Part shown: piece after piece, positions 51,956-61,239 of the stretch | Numbering within the stretch: the stretch's first letter is position 1 | How the letters are laid out: every line of letters starts with the position of its first letter | From: Defluviitoga tunisiensis | Lineage (GTDB): Bacteria > Thermotogota > Thermotogae > Petrotogales > Petrotogaceae | DNA: 64,000 bases | Reading direction: 5' to 3' | Assembly (NCBI RefSeq): GCF_000953715.1 | Contig: NZ_LN824141.1 | Location: forward strand, 618,676 to 682,675 | Made by a program: the position numbers and the translations under genes | The notes under the pieces: model-generated | What the model saw: the letters and a program-made list of their open reading frames with translations, nothing else | The model's database searches: none | Told to the model about the DNA's origin: nothing

Positions 51956-53353
51956 TCATCTATTAATATTATTAGAAAAATCTACGGCTTTTTTTAGTCT
52001 ATTTATGGTTTGTTCTTTTCCTAAAACTTTTATGGATTCATATAAACCGGGTGTAACTAGTTTTCCTAAAATTGAACCTCTAATTGATTGAAAAACATTC
52101 TTTTTTCCGGTAATATTTAAAGCTGCTATTTGTTTTAAGGTGTTCTCAATATTGTTTATTTCAAAATAATCAAGTTGTTGCAGTTGGTCTATAGTTGTTT
52201 CAATAACTTCTTTAAACCAAGGTTTGCACATGTATTTTTTTACAAATTCTTCTTCATATTCAAAGTCATCTATGAAAAAGTTTCGAGAGAATTCATATAA
52301 TTCTTTCAATGTTTGAACCTTTTGTCTTGATATCTCAATTACTCTTTTTATATAAGTATCTTCTGCAGCTATCTTAATTTTACAATAATTACTCCAGTCT
52401 AAAAAATTTTGATAAACTTCATCTATCGGATTGTTACGTAAATGAACTTCATTGGTCCATAATAATTTGTTATAATCAAAGACTGTTGGGCTTTTTGATA
52501 CGCTTTTTATATCGAAATCTTTATACTTCTCTCTAAAATCGAAAATTTGTTCATTTGCGTTCCAACCTAATAAGCTAAGATAATTTAGCAATGCTTTGGG
52601 TAGATATCCTTCTTTTCTAAAGTAAGATATAGATACTTCCCCGTGCCTTTTTGAAAGGGGCGTTTTGTCTTCACCTACAATTAAAGGTAAATGAGCAAAT
52701 TCAGGTAAATTAAAGGATAGGGCATTATACAGCAATATCTGTTTTGGTGTGTTTGATATATGATCTTCTCCTCTAATCACATGGCTTATTTTCATAAGAT
52801 AATCATCTATTACTACACAAAAATTATATACTGCAACCCCATTTGATCTTAAAATAACAAAGTCATCTATATTATCAGTATTAAATTCTATTAATCCTCT
52901 AATTAGATCATTAAAAGATATTATCTTTCCTTTCTCAACCTTAAATTTAACAACAATTGAATAGTTATCATTTGAATCTGTTTTATATTTATTAGGTAGT
53001 GGATTACCTTCAAAGACTATTTCTTCTCCTTTATATACTGAATAATATGCTTTGTCTTCTTTTAGCAATTGATCAATGTATTTTTTATAAATATCGAGTC
53101 TTTCACTTTGTCTGTATGGCCCATATTTTCCTTTTTTGTCTACACCTTCGTCGTAATCCAAACCAGCCCATCGTAGTTCCTCTATTATTGCATTTTCATA
53201 TTCTATCTTTGACCTTTCTGTGTCTGTGTCTTCAATTCTAAGAATAAACTTACCGTCATTTTTTTTAGCAAAATACCAATTAAATAAAGCAGTTCTTAGT
53301 CCTCCAACGTGTAAATTACCGGTTGGACTAGGGGCAAATCTTACTCTTACCAA
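51956..53353 (-). CDS. gltX: Glutamyl-tRNA synthetase
   Basis: A 465-residue class I synthetase. The HIGH motif appears as GNLHVGGLRTA and the KMSKS-like loop as TPLSKRHGEVS. The anticodon-binding helical domain fills the C-terminal third. HVGG with a shortened KLSKR-type loop is common in GltX enzymes of bacteria with two copies. A second synthetase or GatCAB-dependent Gln-tRNA formation elsewhere is possible. It overlaps the TIGR00725-family gene by 7 bp. Confidence 0.94.
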   Translation of the reverse strand: MVRVRFAPSPTGNLHVGGLRTALFNWYFAKKNDGKFILRIEDTDTERSKIEYENAIIEELRWAGLDYDEGVDKKGKYGPYRQSERLDIYKKYIDQLLKEDKAYYSVYKGEEIVFEGNPLPNKYKTDSNDNYSIVVKFKVEKGKIISFNDLIRGLIEFNTDNIDDFVILRSNGVAVYNFCVVIDDYLMKISHVIRGEDHISNTPKQILLYNALSFNLPEFAHLPLIVGEDKTPLSKRHGEVSISYFRKEGYLPKALLNYLSLLGWNANEQIFDFREKYKDFDIKSVSKSPTVFDYNKLLWTNEVHLRNNPIDEVYQNFLDWSNYCKIKIAAEDTYIKRVIEISRQKVQTLKELYEFSRNFFIDDFEYEEEFVKKYMCKPWFKEVIETTIDQLQQLDYFEINNIENTLKQIAALNITGKKNVFQSIRGSILGKLVTPGLYESIKVLGKEQTINRLKKAVDFSNNINR

Positions 53354-53892
53354 TCTTTTTTCACTCCTTGTTCAATTTCTTTTAAAGCTATTTCCATTTC
53401 TGTGACTTTATAAACTTGCCTTAATTCTATCAATTTTCTGTTATCTAAATATTTTTCTTCAATTAAAATTTTTGTTATATTATCAGTCCAACCTCCAGTG
53501 TTTCTAAATAAAATTATAGGTTTCTTATATGAATAAGCACCCAAAATTTCTATTGCTGTTCCAATTTCTCCACCTAAACTAACAACAGCATCAACGTTTT
53601 TAAGCATTATAAATGACCGCATGTTAAAATCTAAACCGGTTTTGATAGGAAGAGTTAGATATTCATTCCCTTCTTCTCCCCAAGGTAAATATCCTATAAC
53701 ATAGCCACCGTTGTTTTTAGCTGCTTTTGAAACAAGATGCATAACTCCATCTCTACCGCCATTTACTAGTATCCAATTATTTTTTGCGATGCATTTTCCA
53801 ATTTCAAGACATATCGATGTTAAAGATTTTATAGGTTCTTTATAAATATCACCAGAATATCCAATAACTCCTACGTTCAAGACCGTCACCAA
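53347..53892 (-). CDS. TIGR00725/LOG-like Rossmann protein
   Basis: A 181-residue protein with a nucleotide-binding fold like the LOG/lysine-decarboxylase-like group. VNGGRDGVMHLVSKAAKNNG is the family GGxxGxM-type block, and SLGGEIGTAIEI replaces the PGGxGTxxE catalytic motif of LOG enzymes, so cytokinin-type activity is doubtful. Function unknown. It overlaps lptB by 7 bp and gltX by 7 bp. GTG start at 53892, with no strong ribosome binding site. Confidence 0.8.
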   Translation of the reverse strand: MVTVLNVGVIGYSGDIYKEPIKSLTSICLEIGKCIAKNNWILVNGGRDGVMHLVSKAAKNNGGYVIGYLPWGEEGNEYLTLPIKTGLDFNMRSFIMLKNVDAVVSLGGEIGTAIEILGAYSYKKPIILFRNTGGWTDNITKILIEEKYLDNRKLIELRQVYKVTEMEIALKEIEQGVKKDW

Positions 53893-54596
53893 CCTAAATA
53901 ATTTGCTTTGACATTTTCATCTTGTAAGACATTTTTTGGCGAACCCCTAGCAATAATTGTTCCTTTATGAATAACGTATAGTTCATCAACTACTTGTACT
54001 ATTTCATCTACACTATGGTCAGTTACTATTATTGAGATTCCTGTTTCAGATAATTTTCTTATAATCTTTTGAATATCTTTAACGGTTATAGGGTCTATAC
54101 CTACAAAGGGTTCATCTAGAAGAATAACCTTAGGATTAGTGAGTAAAGTTCTAGCAAATTCCAACTTTCTCTTTTCTCCACCTGATAAAGAGTAAGCATA
54201 TTGATGTTCTAAGTTGTCTAATCCAAATTCTTTTATGATTGATGATATTTTATAATCAGCATTGTCTATCTTAAGCAAATCAGAAATCATTTGTAGATTA
54301 TCTATAACTGTTAAGTTTCTAAAAACAGAGGGTTCTTGTGGCAAGTATGCTAAACCACTAAGAGCCCTTTTATGTATGGGTAAATGGGTTATATCTACGC
54401 CATCGAGATGGATTTTACCTGAATTTGGAACAACGAGTCCAAGAATTATTTTAAAAAGAGTACTCTTTCCAGCACCATTAGGTCCTAATAAACCAGTTAC
54501 AATTCCTTTTTTAGATTGAAAGTTGACATCTATAAGTACTTTCTTTTTCCCATATTTTTTTGCTATATTTTTACAATCAATTATTACATTTTCCAT
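53886..54596 (-). CDS. lptB: LptB-type ABC ATPase
   Basis: A 236-residue ATPase of the LPS-transport class. Walker A GPNGAGKST, the LptB hallmark LAYLPQEPSVFRNLTVIDNL, signature SLSGGEKRKLE, Walker B VILLDEPFVGIDP and switch TDHSVDE. In diderms it powers LptFG lipid export to the outer membrane. Thermotogota have an outer sheath, so an analogous lipid or glycolipid export is likely (inference). Located next to a Skp-like chaperone gene, 10 bp apart. Overlaps the following gene by 7 bp. Confidence 0.9.
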   Translation of the reverse strand: MENVIIDCKNIAKKYGKKKVLIDVNFQSKKGIVTGLLGPNGAGKSTLFKIILGLVVPNSGKIHLDGVDITHLPIHKRALSGLAYLPQEPSVFRNLTVIDNLQMISDLLKIDNADYKISSIIKEFGLDNLEHQYAYSLSGGEKRKLEFARTLLTNPKVILLDEPFVGIDPITVKDIQKIIRKLSETGISIIVTDHSVDEIVQVVDELYVIHKGTIIARGSPKNVLQDENVKANYLGW

Positions 54597-54606
54597 ATAT
54601 GTAAGA

Positions 54607-55086
54607 TTATTTCACATTTATGTAGCTTATAATAACATCCGTTAAGTCTAATGCATCTTTTACGTAAATAATTGCACTTTCATAAATTATTAAATCATAA
54701 TTATTTGCTTTTGCATATTCTCCTATTTTTTGAGCTACTTCGGATACAACAGAATCAATTTTAGTTTGATAATCATTTTGAAGTGTCTGTTGATACTGAT
54801 TAACAGTTGATTGTAATCTTAAATAATTTTGTTGTAGTTCTTCGTCTGTAGCCCCTGATTGTTGAAGTTGCTTGAATTGATTTTCCATTTCATTTATTTT
54901 GTTTTGGTAATATTGAATATCAGATTGATATAGTGACTGTAGATCCTGCCACTTGTAATAACTTTGAACTGTCTTTTCTAAATTAACATATCCAATCTTT
55001 AAATTAGAAGTTCCTTGAGAGAACCCTAATAGAGCAATAACCATAATAGCTCCTAACACTAACATCTTTTTTAGATTTTTAATCAT
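54607..55086 (-). CDS. Skp/OmpH-like periplasmic chaperone
   Basis: A 159-residue protein with a signal peptide (about residues 6-22, cleavage near GFSQ) and a long coiled coil (about 45-125, Gln-rich), flanked by IGYVNLEKTVQSY and the terminal strand region YDLIIYESAIIYV. This is the OmpH/Skp layout, which holds unfolded outer-membrane proteins. ATG after GGAGGTG. Together with LptB it suggests an outer-membrane assembly block. Confidence 0.88.
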   Translation of the reverse strand: MIKNLKKMLVLGAIMVIALLGFSQGTSNLKIGYVNLEKTVQSYYKWQDLQSLYQSDIQYYQNKINEMENQFKQLQQSGATDEELQQNYLRLQSTVNQYQQTLQNDYQTKIDSVVSEVAQKIGEYAKANNYDLIIYESAIIYVKDALDLTDVIISYINVK

Positions 55087-55114
55087 AAAACACCTCCGAG
55101 TATTTTAAAGTTTT

Positions 55115-55849
55115 TTAATTAATCCCTTTTTTTAAAAAATCTCTCTGTTTCTTTACCTCAAAAAGAATTATTCCAGCACTTACAGATACATTTAAAGAAT
55201 CAACATTATTTGACATAGGTATAGTGATCAATTGGTCACAATGCTTTTTAACATTTCTCCTTAAACCACTTCCTTCATTACCATAGACTAAACATACATT
55301 TCCGCTAAAATCTATTTCGTAGTATGGTGTACCAACTGAATCAGTCCCATAAACCCAAACATTCCATTTTTTTAATAATTCTATTGTATTAGATAAATTG
55401 GTTACCTGAATTATGGGTATTTTAAATACCAAGCCTGATGAAACTTTAACAACTATGGGAGTAACTTCAACTGTATTGTCTTTTGGAATAATTATAGCAT
55501 CTGCACCAGCTGCAACTGAAGATCTTATAATAGCTCCAAAATTATGTGGGTCATGTATTTGATCTAACATTACTAAGAACAAGTTCTCTTTATCTTCTAA
55601 AATATCCAGTGATTGGTAGGAGAATTCGTTACCAATATCAATCACAATACCTTGATGTTTATTTGTCAAAGACATCTTTTCAAGTATATCATTATGTGCA
55701 AAACTATAAGAATAGCCTTTTCTTTTAGCAAGCTCTACAAATTCATTTAAAGTACCTTTTTCTGTCTTTGAATCACTAAAGAAAATATGTTTAATCTTAT
55801 AATCTGATTCAATTATTTCTTTTAATATGTTTCTTCCATAGACATACAA
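55115..55849 (-). CDS. rlmB: 23S rRNA 2'-O-methyltransferase, RlmB/TrmH type
   Basis: A 244-residue SpoU-family enzyme. The N-terminal substrate domain begins MYVYGRNILKEII. The knotted catalytic domain has DQIHDPHNFGAIIRS (motif 1), YGNEGSGL (motif 2) and IPMSNNVDSLNVSVSAGI (motif 3). It methylates the ribose of a 23S rRNA guanosine or a tRNA site; RlmB is the best fit by length. It overlaps mrnC by 28 bp. Confidence 0.9.
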   Translation of the reverse strand: MYVYGRNILKEIIESDYKIKHIFFSDSKTEKGTLNEFVELAKRKGYSYSFAHNDILEKMSLTNKHQGIVIDIGNEFSYQSLDILEDKENLFLVMLDQIHDPHNFGAIIRSSVAAGADAIIIPKDNTVEVTPIVVKVSSGLVFKIPIIQVTNLSNTIELLKKWNVWVYGTDSVGTPYYEIDFSGNVCLVYGNEGSGLRRNVKKHCDQLITIPMSNNVDSLNVSVSAGIILFEVKKQRDFLKKGIN

Positions 55850-56247
55850 CTATCAATCACTCCTAATAGTTCCTTTATTCTTTCATAATTTTTTGTTAAA
55901 AATAAATAGCCAATAACTGCTTCAAAACCTGTAGATTTTCTATATTCATTATCGTTCCCTCTTTTTTTAGCTCCATTAGAGTTTACAGCTCTTTTATAAT
56001 ACTGCTTTTCGGTGTCCGTAAATTCTTCATAAATTAAGTCAATAAACCTTGAATGAGCTTTTGCACTTAAGAATTTTTTTGAGTTTTCATAAACTGTGCG
56101 AGTCTTTACTCTTCCATCACCTAATAATTTAACTTTATAAATAAGGCCTATAACTGCATCTCCAATATAGGCAAAATTATCTATAGGAATTTCTCTTAAA
56201 TCTGCAAGTTGAAATTCAAATATATCTTCGATATTATTCATCTTCAC
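55822..56247 (-). CDS. mrnC: Mini-ribonuclease 3
   Basis: A 141-residue RNase III-like nuclease without a dsRNA-binding domain. FAYIGDAVIGLIYK holds the first catalytic acidic motif, and the second lies in STGFEAVIGYLFL. It matures 23S rRNA ends in other bacteria. It overlaps rlmB by 28 bp and the glycosyltransferase gene by 14 bp. The combination of two rRNA-processing genes is a common cluster. Confidence 0.93.
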   Translation of the reverse strand: MKMNNIEDIFEFQLADLREIPIDNFAYIGDAVIGLIYKVKLLGDGRVKTRTVYENSKKFLSAKAHSRFIDLIYEEFTDTEKQYYKRAVNSNGAKKRGNDNEYRKSTGFEAVIGYLFLTKNYERIKELLGVIDSCMSMEETY

Positions 56248-57400
56248 CGCTCATAATCTCCCTTTCATATAAATCTAGAATATTTTTTACACAAGTTTCA
56301 ATAGAGTAGTTGTTTTTGACAAAATCTTTTGCTTTTCGGGATAACTCTTCATACAGAGTATTATCTCTCAATAACCTTAGAATTTCATTAACAAAATCAT
56401 CCTCGTTTAATTCTTTTATCATTATTCCACCTGCATCTTCCTGAGAGAGAAGATCATATACACCCAATTTTCCCAAAGCTACTACGGGTGTTCCCGCACT
56501 CATGGCTTCCAAAACTACTAATCCTTGTGTTTCTGTATAAGAGGCAAATATAAAGATATCAGATTGCTTATAGGCATCTATAACCTTTTCTCGAGGTTGA
56601 GCATCGGTAAAAATAACGTGTTCTTTAACTTTTAATTCTTGGGCTAAAAGTTCTAAATTTTCTTTTTCGGGTCCGCCACCAATAATTACAAATTTAACAT
56701 TTTTTTCTTCTGCAAATACTTTAGAAAAGACCTTAATTAGAAAATCTATATTTTTTTCTTTACCCAATCTACCTACAAATATAAGTATTCTATCTTCTTC
56801 TTTTATCGAAGGATACTCTTTCCTTAAGTCCCAAGTTATTGGATTATCAAAAGAGCTAATATCTATTCCTGTGGGTATTACTTCTATATGATAAGATGGA
56901 ACTCCATATTCTATGAGGGTATTTTTAATGTTGTTTGTTGGAGCTATTACTTTATCTAATTTCAAACACCAGTTTTTGACCACTTTTTGAGTGAGCTCAA
57001 CCGGTGGCCTCATTATGGGTGGTAAATAATGCAGATAATATTCATACATAGTATGGTGGGTTCCAATATGTTTAATATTTAACAATCTTGAAACAGACAT
57101 AGCCAGAATTCCCATTGAAAAAGGGTCATGAGAATGAACTATATCAAGATTTAAATCTTTTATTTTAAAAACTTTCCATGAAAAAGGAATAGCTACTCTT
57201 TGCTCTTTCTCAAAAGGAAACTTTACAGCAGGAAATTCAATTACATTTTTTTCTTCTCTTGTATAATTAATATCATATTTTGGTACAAAAAGAAAAACAT
57301 TATGTCCAAGTTTTTCCATTTCATCTTTATATAATTTTAAAGCAGTAGCAACCCCATTTTTTTGAGGTATATAGGTATCTGAAAACATCCCGATATTCAT
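56234..57400 (-). CDS. GT4 glycosyltransferase (glycolipid type)
   Basis: A 388-residue GT-B enzyme of family GT4. The N-terminal MNIGMFSDTYIPQKNGVATAL and ThHxM region (HIGTHHTMYEYYLHYLPP) resemble the diacylglycerol glucosyltransferase branch. The donor-binding half has VGRLGKEKNIDFLIKVF and the EX7E-type TETQGLVVLEAMSAG. It probably makes membrane glycolipids. ATG. First gene of the nine-gene minus-strand operon. Confidence 0.88.
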   Translation of the reverse strand: MNIGMFSDTYIPQKNGVATALKLYKDEMEKLGHNVFLFVPKYDINYTREEKNVIEFPAVKFPFEKEQRVAIPFSWKVFKIKDLNLDIVHSHDPFSMGILAMSVSRLLNIKHIGTHHTMYEYYLHYLPPIMRPPVELTQKVVKNWCLKLDKVIAPTNNIKNTLIEYGVPSYHIEVIPTGIDISSFDNPITWDLRKEYPSIKEEDRILIFVGRLGKEKNIDFLIKVFSKVFAEEKNVKFVIIGGGPEKENLELLAQELKVKEHVIFTDAQPREKVIDAYKQSDIFIFASYTETQGLVVLEAMSAGTPVVALGKLGVYDLLSQEDAGGIMIKELNEDDFVNEILRLLRDNTLYEELSRKAKDFVKNNYSIETCVKNILDLYEREIMSGEDE

Positions 57401-57628
57401 TTTGTATACAGCGTAGGTTTTCTTAAATATATACGAAAATACGCCTTTCCTCCTATTTGTGAATTTTATAATGCATGAAATAATAAAAATCTGACACTCT
57501 CAAATTGCTGAGAATGATCTATTGTATATTGCGTTAAAAGATAAAAAAAGAATTAATTATTCTATACCCAAACTAATTATAACAAAAAATTAAATATTTT
57601 ATAAGTAATAATAGTTTAATTCATAAAA

Positions 57629-57637
57629 TGATATAAT
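57629..57637 (+). promoter_or_regulatory. Extended -10 promoter for mutL
   Basis: TGATATAAT about 85 bp before the mutL ATG. The remaining 57401-57628 (AT-rich) probably also holds the divergent promoter of the GT4 operon. No other feature seen. Confidence 0.45.
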
Positions 57638-57720
57638 TAAAAACAACTGATATTATATATTTTTTTGTTAAAAATGTGATTAATTTAAGTGAAGAAAGGA
57701 GAAAAGGCGAGCCGACAGTT

Positions 57721-59595
57721 ATGATTAGAATAAAAGAGTTACCTAAAGAAGTAATTATCAAAATAGCTGCAGGAGAGGTGGTTGCAGGTCCTAACTCTGT
57801 AGTTAAGGAACTTTTGGAAAATTCATTAGATGCTGGGGCAGATGAAATTACAATTGAGATAGTTGATGGTGGCAAAGCAATAATACGTGTTGAAGATAAT
57901 GGATGCGGTATGACAGCCGAAGAAATGAAATTATCAATAATGCCACATACAACAAGTAAAATATCTACTATTGAAGACTTGTATTCACTTCAAAGCTTTG
58001 GTTTTAGAGGAGAGGCGTTGGCATCAATATCAAGAGTATCTAAAATGAAAATGATATCCAAAACTCAAGAAGAAGAGATAGGAACCCAATTAGAAATATT
58101 TGGTGGAGAAATAGTTGATGAAAAAAAAGTGAATGCAAAAACAGGAACGATAATTGAGGTGGAAGATCTCTTTTACAATATTCCAGCAAGGAGAAAGTTC
58201 TTAAAAAGCGAATCTGTAGAAGGAAGATATGTAACAGAAATCATTGAAAAATTTGCCTTATCAAACTCTGTAAATCTTGTATACTTAAGAGATAAGAGAG
58301 AAATTTACCATTTCACGAAAGACTTGGATTTAGTAACCAAGTGTTTAAAAATTTATCCCGAATTAAAAAGTAAAGATTTAATAGAAATCTTCTATGAGGA
58401 TACCTCAATAATAATCTCTGGCATAATATCAAATCCCAAAGTGGCTAGGAGTAATCGAACCGCCCAAACTTTTTTTGTAAATAAAAGATATATAAAAGCC
58501 GCTTCGCTTTTTTCAATTTTAGAAAAAGGTTATGGAGAAATGTTAGAAAAAGGGAAGCATCCTTATTCGGTCATTTTTATAGACCTTCCTCCAGATACGA
58601 TAGATGTAAATATTCATCCTCAAAAGTTAGAGGTAAAGTTCAAGGAGGAACAAAAAATTGTTATGTTATTAAAAAATGTTATCAGAGAATCACTCTTAAA
58701 AAAGACTAAATTCACAATAGAATTTGTAAGTACTCGCTCTGATAATGAAGAAAAACAACAACAAGAAGAAAAAATATCTAATATTAATCCAATACAGGAT
58801 TTATATGTCAAAAGTGCAAATACAGAATCATTTGACGATCAGGTTTTTAAAGAAAGCTCAGTTTCATTTGATCCTAGAAGTGAAGGTAGAAGATTTGATC
58901 CAAATGAATTAAGAATCAACAAATTTAAAGAACATAACGTTCATGAAATCAATAAAAATATGTATTTTGATTTTGATAGGATTAAAAATGAATTCAAAAA
59001 GGATGAAACTTTTTTTGATTTAGATTTGAACAATTTGATTCGAATTTTAGGAACAGTGGCAAATAGATATATTATTGTTGAAACTAAAGAAAGTATTTTA
59101 ATCGTGGATTTTCACGCAGCTCATGAAAGATATATCTTTGAAGAATTGAAAAAACAGATAAGTGAAAAAGGTTCTTTGAGTACAAATCTTTTAATTACTC
59201 CGTATAAAATTAATTTAGACGAAATAAGAAAAAGCATAATAATAGAAAATAAAGATTATTTAGAAAAACTAGGAATTATTATTGAAGAGAAGAGTTATGA
59301 AGTATACGTTAAGGGTTTACCTACAGGAATAGATTATAATGACATAGAGACAGTTATTTGGAACATAGCAGATGAATTACGTGTTATTGATTTTGAAGGT
59401 GCAGAAAAAATTTTTGATAAAAATTTGGCTACCATAGCTTGTCGTTCAGCAGTTAAAACAGGTGATAATCCTGTGGGTTTGGAAAAACTGTTAACTGAGA
59501 TTTTAGAAAATAAGTTGTTAACCTGTCCTCATGGAAGACCAATAATGATGCATTTAAGTTTTAAAGAATTAGATAAATATTTTGAAAGAACGTAA
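57721..59595 (+). CDS. mutL: DNA mismatch repair protein MutL
   Basis: A 624-residue GHKL ATPase. IAAGEVVAGPNSVVKELLEN, DNGCGM and TSKI with GFRGEALASI form the ATP site. A disordered linker (about 330-420) leads to the C-terminal domain. The endonuclease motif reads DFHAAHERYIFEE (about residue 464), with Phe instead of the usual Gln of DQHA. ACRSAVKTGD and CPHGRP (about 601) are intact, so it is probably a nicking-type MutL. ATG at 57721 gives the family N-terminus; AAAGGAG is 19 nt away, so initiation may rely on AGGCGAG, about 11 nt upstream. mutS is not in the window. Confidence 0.94.
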   Translation: MIRIKELPKEVIIKIAAGEVVAGPNSVVKELLENSLDAGADEITIEIVDGGKAIIRVEDNGCGMTAEEMKLSIMPHTTSKISTIEDLYSLQSFGFRGEALASISRVSKMKMISKTQEEEIGTQLEIFGGEIVDEKKVNAKTGTIIEVEDLFYNIPARRKFLKSESVEGRYVTEIIEKFALSNSVNLVYLRDKREIYHFTKDLDLVTKCLKIYPELKSKDLIEIFYEDTSIIISGIISNPKVARSNRTAQTFFVNKRYIKAASLFSILEKGYGEMLEKGKHPYSVIFIDLPPDTIDVNIHPQKLEVKFKEEQKIVMLLKNVIRESLLKKTKFTIEFVSTRSDNEEKQQQEEKISNINPIQDLYVKSANTESFDDQVFKESSVSFDPRSEGRRFDPNELRINKFKEHNVHEINKNMYFDFDRIKNEFKKDETFFDLDLNNLIRILGTVANRYIIVETKESILIVDFHAAHERYIFEELKKQISEKGSLSTNLLITPYKINLDEIRKSIIIENKDYLEKLGIIIEEKSYEVYVKGLPTGIDYNDIETVIWNIADELRVIDFEGAEKIFDKNLATIACRSAVKTGDNPVGLEKLLTEILENKLLTCPHGRPIMMHLSFKELDKYFERT

Positions 59596-59635
59596 ACAAA
59601 CACAAACCAGCAATATACTGATAGTAAAATAATAA

Positions 59636-59662
59636 AAAAGGCGCCCGTTGTTGGCGCCTTTT
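59636..59662. terminator. Bidirectional terminator after mutL
   Basis: A 10 bp perfect stem AAAAGGCGCC / GGCGCCTTTT with loop CGTTGTT, between convergent mutL and the UshA-like gene. Confidence 0.85.
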
Positions 59663-59686
59663 GAGTATGATTAATAACGAATTTTA

Positions 59687-61192
59687 TTAATTTAAATATT
59701 TGATTCTTTGTTCGGAAGGATAATCTTCAATAACCTCCAAATACATAATATATTCTGCTAAAACATCTGCATCGGTGAATCCTGTATCATAACCAGGTTT
59801 ACCGACGAGCATGGTGTAACCATCGCCACCAGCAGCCACATAGTTATTAGATACAACTTTATAAGTTTTGTTAAGATCTAAAGGTTCTCCATTTATTTTA
59901 ACATTAATAGGTTTGCCATCCTTAATCTCTGCAGTCATTCCACCAACATGAAGTTTTGCTCCTTGACCGTCTGGAATAGTTGCAGCATATTCTAGAACAG
60001 CCATTAAATCTTTCCCTGTTAGTTCCATCACATAAACTGTATTGCCAAAAGGAAGAACAGTTAGGACATCCCTATATGTTATTTCTCCAACATCTATAGA
60101 GCTTCTAATACCGCCACCATTAACTAAAGCCACATCTGCACCTGTTTTCCATATCATAGAGTCTGCTATTAAGTTGCTCAAGTTTGTAGCGTGACTCCTC
60201 ACATGTGCTCTTTCACCATCAAGAAGAACGTTAGTTACCCCAACAACTTGATCAAGGGCGGCGGATCCTAACTGATAGAACATATCAGAAAACATTTTTA
60301 TGAAAGGATCTTCTGGAATATCTGCAGTTATAGGTATTAACTCGCCTCTCCAGTCGACAACTCGACCACTGTCTACCCATAAATCTATTCTACCTAAGAA
60401 TTTACCGTGTTCTCCTGCTTGAGCAATAATGACATCATTTATTAATACAGGTGAATCTAAAACAGAATGTGTATGACCATCGATTATTACATCAATTCCT
60501 CTGAAAGATTTGGCAAGTTCATTTGTTGATGTAAATTTAACTGGAAGGTTTGGTTCGGGATTTTTATCATCATAGTAACCTAAATGTGACAAAACAACAA
60601 CTACATCAGCTTTTTCTTGAACTATAGGTAAATAGTTTTCTAGAGTTTCTTTTGCATTTACTATAGTATTATCCCCTAAATATATTGGTTCTAAAACTAA
60701 AGTTTGCTCTGTTGCAAGACCTATAATTCCCACTTTTAAATCTCCAACTTTTTTAATGATATAAGGCTCAAAAATCGGTCCGCCGTGTAGATTGTCAACA
60801 TAGTTAGCAGCAACAAAAGGGAACTGTGCAATTTTACTTTGTAGTTCAAGGATCTCAAAAGGTTTATCAAATTCGTGATTTCCAAGCGTCATAGCATCTA
60901 AACCCATATAACTTAATATCATAAAATCTGGCAAGGCATTTACTTGATCTGATTCTGGGACACCAGTATTAACGTCACCTGCATGAACAAAAAGTACATA
61001 GCCATCTTCTTTTTCGACCTCTTCTTTAACCTGGTTAACAATAGTCGCAATTCTTGCAAATCCTCCACCATCGTCTGTACCCCATACGTGTCCATGTGTG
61101 TCATTTAAATGTAGGATGACAAGATGCGTAGGTTTTGCAAAGATCGATAAAGCCACCAACAAAATCAGAATGACGCTAGTAAGTTTTTTCAC
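59687..61192 (-). CDS. UshA-like 5'-nucleotidase / metallophosphatase
   Basis: A 501-residue secreted phosphoesterase. Signal peptide (about residues 1-19), an N-terminal metallophosphatase domain ([37 protein letters not shown]) and a C-terminal substrate domain ([24 protein letters not shown]). It hydrolyses extracellular nucleotides to nucleosides and would feed purine salvage such as PunA. GTG start after GGAGGGATCCAA. Followed upstream by the DUF89 gene (47 bp). Confidence 0.93.
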   Translation of the reverse strand: MKKLTSVILILLVALSIFAKPTHLVILHLNDTHGHVWGTDDGGGFARIATIVNQVKEEVEKEDGYVLFVHAGDVNTGVPESDQVNALPDFMILSYMGLDAMTLGNHEFDKPFEILELQSKIAQFPFVAANYVDNLHGGPIFEPYIIKKVGDLKVGIIGLATEQTLVLEPIYLGDNTIVNAKETLENYLPIVQEKADVVVVLSHLGYYDDKNPEPNLPVKFTSTNELAKSFRGIDVIIDGHTHSVLDSPVLINDVIIAQAGEHGKFLGRIDLWVDSGRVVDWRGELIPITADIPEDPFIKMFSDMFYQLGSAALDQVVGVTNVLLDGERAHVRSHATNLSNLIADSMIWKTGADVALVNGGGIRSSIDVGEITYRDVLTVLPFGNTVYVMELTGKDLMAVLEYAATIPDGQGAKLHVGGMTAEIKDGKPINVKINGEPLDLNKTYKVVSNNYVAAGGDGYTMLVGKPGYDTGFTDADVLAEYIMYLEVIEDYPSEQRIKYLN

Positions 61193-61239
61193 TTGGATCC
61201 CTCCTTTAAATTTGTGATACCATATAACGGAGTAACCTA

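Noticed and set aside
53347-53892. LOG-type cytokinin phosphoribohydrolase
   Set aside because: The PGGxGTxxE catalytic motif is replaced by SLGGEIGTAIEI, so the TIGR00725-type assignment is safer.
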